From Dactylis glomerata (Eukaryota > Streptophyta > Magnoliopsida > Poales > Poaceae), in NCBI GenBank assembly GCA_007115705.1, contig QXEO01000382.1, positions 7,903,318-7,967,317 on the forward strand: 64,000 nt of DNA, written 5' to 3'. The notes under the pieces are model-generated. The model did no database searches. It saw only the letters and a list, made by a program, of their open reading frames with translations, and was not told where the DNA came from. Positions 57,213 through 64,000 of this stretch are shown here, piece after piece; positions within the stretch are counted from its first letter, which is position 1; the number at the start of each line of letters is the position of its first letter. Made by a program: the position numbers and the translations under genes.

Positions 57213-58943
57213 TGAAGGGATTCGCAGCATAGTAAATCAAAAATTTCCTACGGATGCGAACAAGAAAGCCAAGATCTAATCTAGGAGATGTAATCAACGA
57301 GAGAGGTAGATGAGATCTTCATACCCTTGAAGATTCGCACAGCGGAAACGTTCAATAGAACGTGGTTGACGTAGTCGTACTTGCCGTCTCCTCCTCGCGA
57401 TCCGATCCGATCCTACGCCGCAAGTGGCGGCGCCTCCGAGAGTTGCACACGTGCGGTGCAGCGACGTCTCCTCCTTCCTTGGTCCAGCAAGTATGGTGGA
57501 GAGATAGATTGGATCAGCAGCACGACGGCGTGGTGCTTATGGTGGAGAGTTTCTGCAGCAGGGCTTCGCCTACGCGCAGTCGCGAGAGAGAGAGAGGGAG
57601 GGCAGCAGTTGGCGGCTAGGGTTTGGGTTAGGGGTTGAGAGGGCTGCGCCCTTGCCCCCCTATATATAGAGGGGTGGCCGGCCAGCTTGGCCTCTCCCCA
57701 AACCCTAGGGCGCCGACTTGGAGTAGGAAGAGTGGGGGGCAAGTTTCCCCCCCCCCCTTCCTTCTTTGAAGACTCCCTTAGGGTTTCCCCTTGGGCTGGC
57801 CGGCTGGGCCTTAGGGGCCTTGTGCGCTTGGCCCAGGGCGGCCAGGGCACTTCCCCTTAGGCCCACGCAGGCCTCCGTCAAGTGGGCCCACGTTGGTCCC
57901 ACTCCGGAACCTTCTAGAACCTTCCGGTACAATACCGATAAACTCCGAAACCTTTCCGGAATCCAAAAACTGCTTTCCTTTATATGAATCTTATTCTCCG
58001 GACCATTCCGGAACCTCTCGTGACGTCCTGGATCTCATCCGAGACTCCGAACTAAAACTCATAAACCAATTATCCATTCTATCCTAGCATCGATACACGT
58101 GAAGTGTGTGACCCTACGGGTTCGAGAATATGTAGACATGATCTTCTATCAATAATCAACAGCGGGATCTAGAAACCCATATTGACTCCCACATATTCAT
58201 CGATGATCATATCGAATGAACCACGATGTCAGGATTCAATTAATCCCGTATATGTATTCCCTTCGTCACACGATATTTTACTCGCCCGAGATTTGATCGT
58301 CGGTATCGTCATACCTAGTTCAATCTCGTTTACAGCAAGTACTTTGCTCGTTCCGTAATCCGATATCACTTTGTGATTAACTCATTAACCACATGCTTGC
58401 AAGCGGTGTTGATATCGATTACCGAGTGGGCCCGAAGTATATCTCTCCGACTTGGGAGGGACAAATTCCATCTCGATACATACAACCCAACAAGTACTTT
58501 CCGATCACCTGAGAGACACCTTTATTATCACCCTCACATAGGATGACGTTTGATGACTTCAAAGCTTTCTTCCGATACTAGGGAGTTGTATTATCTCATG
58601 GTCTAAGGAATACAATACATGACATAGGAAAAGCTTCGCAAAGATGAACACGATGACACGATCTAATTGCTCTGCTTTATTTGGGTCTGTCCATCATATC
58701 ATTCTCCTAATGATATGATCTCATTATTAATTGACAACTCATGTCTATGGTTAGGAAACCTTAACCATCATTAATCAATGAGCTAGTCCAAAGAGGCGTA
58801 CTAGGGAAACGGTGTTGTTCATAAACCACACAAGTATTAAAGTTTCCGCTTAATACAATTCTAGCATGGAATATAAACATTATCATGAACAAGAATTATA
58901 ATAATAACATCTTTATTATTGCCTCTAGGGCATAATTCCAACA
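57213..58943 (-). repeat. Chimeric LTR at the duplication junction (E2 left part, E1 right part)
   Basis: 1,731 bp. From 57213 to 57382 it carries every E2 variant checked (GGGATTCG, TTGAAGATTCGC, TCAATAGAACG, TACTTGCC). From 57557 to 58943 it carries E1 5'-LTR variants (CTGCAGCAGG, GTGAAGTG, CTTTGCTCG, GGGAAACGG, CATAATTCCAACA). The switch lies in the identical stretch 57383-57556. It is followed by CGCGTCATCTATATC, the E1 right flank. Confidence 0.9.
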
Positions 58944-60566
58944 CGCGTCATCTATATCAACCTCGTCTATAGTCCGCTGCTCCGCACCTCCATGGTCCCC
59001 GCTCTGCCTGTCGAAGCCTCATCAGGATCGCAGCATGCTGCACTACGCCGCCTTGTCACGCCCTCGTGCAGTGCGGTTTGTTCTGAGTGAAATCTCAGCG
59101 GCGATAGCGCCATGGGTGTCGTTTTTCCCCTTCATGAAGGGGTCGCATTGGAACAACCGCTGCCCGGGGCTTCTTGGATTCGCGACGTGCCTCTGCCTCC
59201 TCTACCCCGGAACCACCTTTGGGACAGGCAATTACAGGGCGAAAGCTCAGCGACGGTGGCGCTCTTCCGTGTCACTTTCCTTCTTGAAGGTGTCGTGGTT
59301 GAATTTGTCCCATCCCTAGTTGCTAGGTACGTGTGCATGGCTGTTTGGTGGAAGAGTTTACTGTCATCCATGGAGGCTTCCCCTGGGAGTTTTGGCTCTG
59401 CTGCTCAAGGTGCTCTTGCATGATCTTGGTTGGCGATGTGGGTATCCGGCAGCGAGGCTTTCGTCCTTGCAGTGTTGCCTTTAGTGACTCGGAATCCCAT
59501 TTCTCGGTCTGTTGTGGAAGCTACAATGGCGGCGCTTGGCTGACGTTCAAGTGTTTATGTCGCTCTCCTCTTTTCCTTTTTTTCTGATGTAACAATCATA
59601 TCTATCCCGACCAACGTCCACCTGCAAGGGTGGACAAAAGCCTGGTCTTGTAACGCTTTTTTGAAGCAATATATTCAGGTGGGGAGTCTTTCCCCCGGTG
59701 AACATTTCAAAAAAAAAATCCCAACGGAAAGCCTAAAAAATGCCACAACAGAGCCCAAATTGTATCATACACAATTGCACATAAATGGATCCAAGAAAAA
59801 AATACTGAGGTTTTGGGAAACGCTTGCCATCAGGCGACCGATCGCGGGGCCTCGCTTGCGAAATCCTCCTCACCCACAAAGCATACCCTGCGCGCCTCCG
59901 ATTGAGCCACCGGCCAGGCTACCCGCGCGCTGCCGCCTTCGTCCAGTGAGCCGCCGGCGGTCTTCATCCCCGTGAGCCGCCGTCGATCTCCTCCAGCGAG
60001 TTGTCGTCTTCTCTGCTCCCCACCAGTGGGAATATATTCATAGACGTCTTCTCCAGCGTTGATGGGCTCCGGCGAGCCGGATTCACGGTCAACATCGACG
60101 AATCAATGAGTTCTAGTCTGCCATGGACAAGATTTCAGCATGAATATATTCGATGTTGTAAACATTAGTTTGTTTGTAACAAACACGTCTATGTTTTATG
60201 TTGAATGCACATGCGAGATGTTGCAATGTTTATCTGGGCGTTGCCACAAAGGTCCTTATTGGATCAACAGATACAATTTTTTTTGTAATTGTTTGTGTTT
60301 TTTGTTGAAATAGTTTGTAATTTTTATTGTCAATCAATTTGGTAGGAAACAATGTTGTTAATCACTTTTTTAGGTCTTGTTGTAACATGGTCTTTTTTGT
60401 TAAAGTAGTTTGTTGTTTTTTGTTGTAAATCAACCTGTAGCAAAAATTAGTAATATTTTTCAACAAATTTTATAACATTCGCTTCTCCAAAATGTTTGAA
60501 CACTTTCGTTGTAATATCATATTTTTGTTGTACGCGAGGGATTACAATTTATGTTAATGTGTATGA

Positions 60567-60913
60567 GAGCATCTCCATCTGTTGGGGCTCCCCAGGCCAA
60601 AATCCGGCGCTATTTAGCGCCGGATGGATGTAAAATTTGGCCTGGGGAGGCCAATTTTCCCAGCGGCGAGCCCAGGGGAAAAGTCAAATTCAAACATCAA
60701 TAGACGAAAAATGTTCAAACTTAGGGGAAATTTAGAGATATTTCATATATATAGGTGAGTTCTTACATATATAGGCCAAATTCGTAATATATTTGAATTC
60801 GGCCAGAGGCAAACATAAACTAAACTAAAAGAACAGCGTTCTACATGCCCAAATGGCGGTAGAACACCGTGTAGTCGTCGTCGTCGTCGCTGGAGTCACT
60901 GCCATCCTGCGGT
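60567..60913. mobile_element. Copy of the Harbinger-like left end with ORF C-terminus
   Basis: Duplicate of 33969-34315. Starts GAGCATCTCCA after TGA and contains the same C-terminal ORF piece ending DYTVFYRHLGM (minus strand, stop near 60841), up to target copy GCGGT. Confidence 0.85.
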
Positions 60914-63900
60914 TGAAAGGACACAGATGTCGCCTAGAGGGGGGTGAATAGGCGATATCAAATTTTTTGAATGGCTTGAACAAAAGCGAAATTAAACTAG
61001 CGTTTATTTTGTCAAGCACACAAGACTTAAATAAACTAGGCTCACCTATGTGCACCAACAACTTATGCTAAGCAATACAAGTAACAAGTTGATAGCAAGA
61101 TATATGACTTTAAGCACGAAGGCTATCACAATGTAAAGTGCATAAGTAAAGAGCTCGGGTATAGGAATAACCAAGGTACGCGGAGATGATGATGTATTCC
61201 CGAGTTCCTCCCTTGAAAGGGAGTACGTCTCGTTGGAAGGGTGTGGTATCGCCACAAAGGCCTAACCAACGCCACAAAGGCCTCACCCTATTCTTCGGTG
61301 TGAGCTTACGCCACAAAGGCCTAGCTCACTCTTCCACTAAGGGGTTCCTCAAGGCGGAACCGGGCCTTTACACAAATCTTGGGGCACACATCCACAACTT
61401 AATTGGAGGCTCCCAAGGATAGCCACCAAGGCACCACAAAGCCACAAAGCCGTCTAGGGTTCCAAGAACCCAAGAGTAATAAGCTCACAAACTTTCACTT
61501 ACTCGAATCTCCGGGGAGAACTCAAACCGATGCAACCTATGCAATGGCAAGAACACACAAAGTGCTCAAATCCTTCTCACTCAAATCCTACCAAAGCAAC
61601 TAATGCTATGGAGAGATATGAGAGGAAGAACAAAGGAAATACACAAAGAACTCCAAGATCTAGATTCACTATGTTCCCCTCACTTAGAGGAGAGATGGAT
61701 TGGTGGAAGTATAGATCTAGATCTCCTCTATCTTTTCCCTCAAAAATATGCAAGAATCATGGGAGGAATGGAGGAGGAAGGGCAAGCTCTTCAAGGTCAA
61801 CAATGGAGGAGAGAGAAGCCCAAAACATGTACAGCCCAAGGAGGAAGAAGGGGTATTTATACCCCCCCCCCCCACGAAATATGGCCGTTGCAGGATTTTA
61901 GGCCGGATTATCCGACCCCCGGGGCAAAAATCCGCCCAAAAATCTGCCCCCCTTACTGGGTGACGCGCCCAAAAGTCCTTAGCAGAATTTCGAGGGCCGG
62001 ATTATTCAAATAATCCTCCCCCCTCCAGCCCGGATTATCCGGCCTGGAAGAAAACATCAATATGAAAACTATCATAACTTTTGCATCCGGACTCCGTTTT
62101 CGATAATCTTGGGCTCGTTGGAATCACCACAACGAGCTCTAAAACTTCATCCATAGAAACATCATAGTCCAAGAAAGGAGGATGAAACCAAATAATAAAA
62201 GGTTTGACTTAGCTATAAAGATGAATTGGTAAAACCTCCAAACAACAAAAACGCGATAAGAGTTTCATGCGAAATCCGTTTTTGATGAGCTAGAGCTTGT
62301 CATGGAAATAACCACAAGCTCTAGAACCTCACATGGATAAAATCCAAATAAGAACCAAGAAAGATGATGCCAAGTATGCAAAGGTTTGAGCTCTCTCCGA
62401 ACAATACGATTAAGTTAGTCACTTGAGAGCCCCTCTTGATAGTACGGCTACCGATCCTATAACCCGGTCTCACAACTAACACCATGAGACCGGTAAGAAA
62501 GAAACCCTAACACTATCATACCTTTGCCTTGAGCATTCCACTTGAGGTGGATAATGACGATCTTGATCTTCTCAAGTTGGACCACCTTTCTTGATTGAGC
62601 TTGCTTGGTGAAGTCTTGCGGATTGCTCCCCCATACTCTACTATGGAAGAGACTCTCTTTAAGCATATCTTCACATATCCATGATCACAATATATATGGC
62701 AAGCTTCAAGCATATGTTCTATTCTAGTTGCTCATCTTGAACTTGTGCTTTGACTTGATCAATCCTCGAATCAATTCTTCTTTCTCCATAATGATGGTAT
62801 CTTGAGGATACACATAAGAGCTCACTCAATCTTATTCTTCAAGACACACTTGACATAAGCTCAACTCCCTTAAGACCAATCTTTGGATCACTCCTTGAAT
62901 AACACCTTGTTCAACACATAATCTTCTTCTTACAACCTTGACTCCAACAAATGGTTCAAGCATTGTCTATGGACAAGTACTACACATATAAATCAATGCA
63001 ACCATTAGTCCATAGGGATTGCCATTAATTACCAAAACCACACACGGGGCTCGATATGATCTTTCAATCTCCCTCATTTTGGTAATTGATGACAATCTCT
63101 TTGAGAGGGTTTATATAATGAATTCAAAGAACCAAAATGGTTGTACTAACATCAAATACTACAAAAGTATGTGATGTTAGTAAAACCACCATATATAGAG
63201 CAAACTCTTCCACAATCTATGCATGTGTGAATGATCTTGATTTCATTGCATATATTGCCAACCAAGGTTGTTGGTGGAGTTTCCACTATATACTCAACCA
63301 TGCAAAGCATGCAAGGCAAATGCTTAAAAACAAACTAAAGCATAAAAGCCAATTGCCTTTAAACCCTCGAAACTTCTCCCCCATTGGCATCCATTGCCAA
63401 AATGGGCAAAAAACTTAGAAGGCCAATATAGTGTGAGTTCCTCCAAAATGGTGTGCATATCCAAAAGAAATAAGTGAAGACACATGCACATATACAAAGA
63501 CAAATATATGAAGGAAACCAAACTATATTGAGGATCAAAGATTGCAAAAAAAAAGATAACACAATGGATAAACTTCAACAAATGAAGAGAGCAATCAAAC
63601 AATCCAAAGAACAAATTAAATAAAGATATTATGATAAGATTGAAAAGGTGCTCTAAATAATATGAGGAAGCTCCCCAAGGTGTGTGCACAAAATATTCTA
63701 TTTGAGTTGAAGTATAAGATGCACAAACATGGAATCATCACTCCCTCAATATTGTTCTAAACAAAATGATACCAAACAAAATTAAATACTATGCTAACCG
63801 CAAAATGGTGCTTTAAATGAAATGAGGAAGCTCCCCAAGGTACGTGAAAAAATTGGAATGTTTGTATTTGAATACAATTTGCACAACATGGAATCCTCAC

Positions 63901-64000
63901 TCCCTCAATAACATTTAAAACACAACCATTTGCAAGAGATCATAGAGAAGAAATTAAGCTTACACTTGCATCAAACAAATGGTTGAGCAACAACAAGGGA
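60914..64000 (-). mobile_element. Copy of E3, 3' LTR and part of the interior (cut by window end)
   Basis: Duplicate of 34316-37402. The LTR is 60914-63066, then non-coding E3 interior to the window end. Not an independent insertion: it has the same GCGGT flank and the same position in the same transposon. Confidence 0.88.

Larger units (their letters stand above)
50519..58943 (-). mobile_element. E2: non-autonomous Angela-like Copia element with a recombinant 5' LTR
   Basis: LTRs are 50519-52243 (3') and 57213-58943 (5' in element orientation). The primer site TGGTATCAGAGC is at 57211-57200, and the purine tract next to 52243 is the same as in E1. The interior (52244-57212) follows the E1 order but is heavily degenerate in pol and gag. 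The flanks do not match: GTCCA on the left (50514-50518), CGCGT on the right. CGCGT belongs to E1, so the right LTR is a recombination product rather than the original E2 end. Confidence 0.88.
57213..64000. repeat. Second copy of a 26,598-bp tandem duplication (partial)
   Basis: Everything from the junction LTR to the window end repeats 30615-37402 at an offset of 26,598 (26,602 after a longer poly-C run near 61862). In 58944-64000 I counted about ten substitutions and one homopolymer difference against 32346-37402, about 0.2%. The shared parts include the poly-A-ended segment, the left end of the Harbinger-like element, the E3 3' LTR and part of the E3 interior. The copy continues past the window. 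Confidence 0.9.

Noticed and set aside
57213..64000. Assembly artefact as the explanation of the tandem copy
   Set aside because: About ten scattered substitutions separate the copies and the junction LTR is a clean chimera, which a simple duplicated contig would not show. Long-read confirmation is still the decisive test.

Overview
The window is a transposon-rich piece of a grass nuclear genome, very probably Triticeae (wheat, Aegilops, barley or rye). The strongest pointer is a set of about 1.73-kb Copia LTRs whose minus-strand ends read TGTTGGAATTATGCCC, typical of the Angela/WIS/BARE-1 lineage. Genes have introns or eukaryotic flanks, and Stowaway, CACTA, Helitron-like and PIF/Harbinger-like DNA transposons are present. 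I saw no rRNA, tRNA or CRISPR array. Family names are from recognition only; no database was searched.

Region 1 (1-21 kb) is the gene-bearing part. A three-exon group IIc WRKY transcription factor lies on the minus strand (102-1780). A 645-bp near-palindromic foldback element at 4630-5274 carries an snRNA-type USE plus TATA pair. An intact TOM7 gene (7489-7752) is followed by a degenerate tandem triplication. Three units of a small membrane RING-H2 (ATL-type) E3 ligase family follow. The first (11277) looks intact. The second (14279) is dead and carries a CACTA MITE and a Helitron-like insertion. The third (18384) is intact in length but lacks the RING tryptophan. A fourth, damaged unit lies at 46640.

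Region 2 (21-58.9 kb) is nested mobile DNA. It holds a solo LTR (21380-22791) and a full-length Angela-type element E1 (23646-32345, TSD CGCGT). It also holds a 1.85-kb Harbinger-like transposon (33969-46100), whose ORF is split by a 10.3-kb gag-only LTR retrotransposon E3 (34316-44590, TSD GCGGT). Further right are a CACTA end, a decayed Ty3/Gypsy gag, and a second Angela-like element E2 (50519-58943) with a degenerate coding region but well-kept LTRs and leader.

Region 3 (58944-64000) is a second copy of 32346-37402, about 99.8% identical by eye and offset by about 26.6 kb. The LTR at its left edge (57213-58943) is a chimera: its first 170 bases carry E2-specific variants and its last 1.39 kb carry E1-specific variants. 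This is the signature of unequal crossing-over between two directly repeated LTRs, which duplicated a 26,598-bp unit. The crossover falls between 57383 and 57556. This is the most notable structure in the window.

Functionally the host genes are independent: transcription control (WRKY), mitochondrial protein import (TOM7) and ubiquitin ligation (RING-H2). Everything from 21 kb on is the work of transposons and recombination between them.
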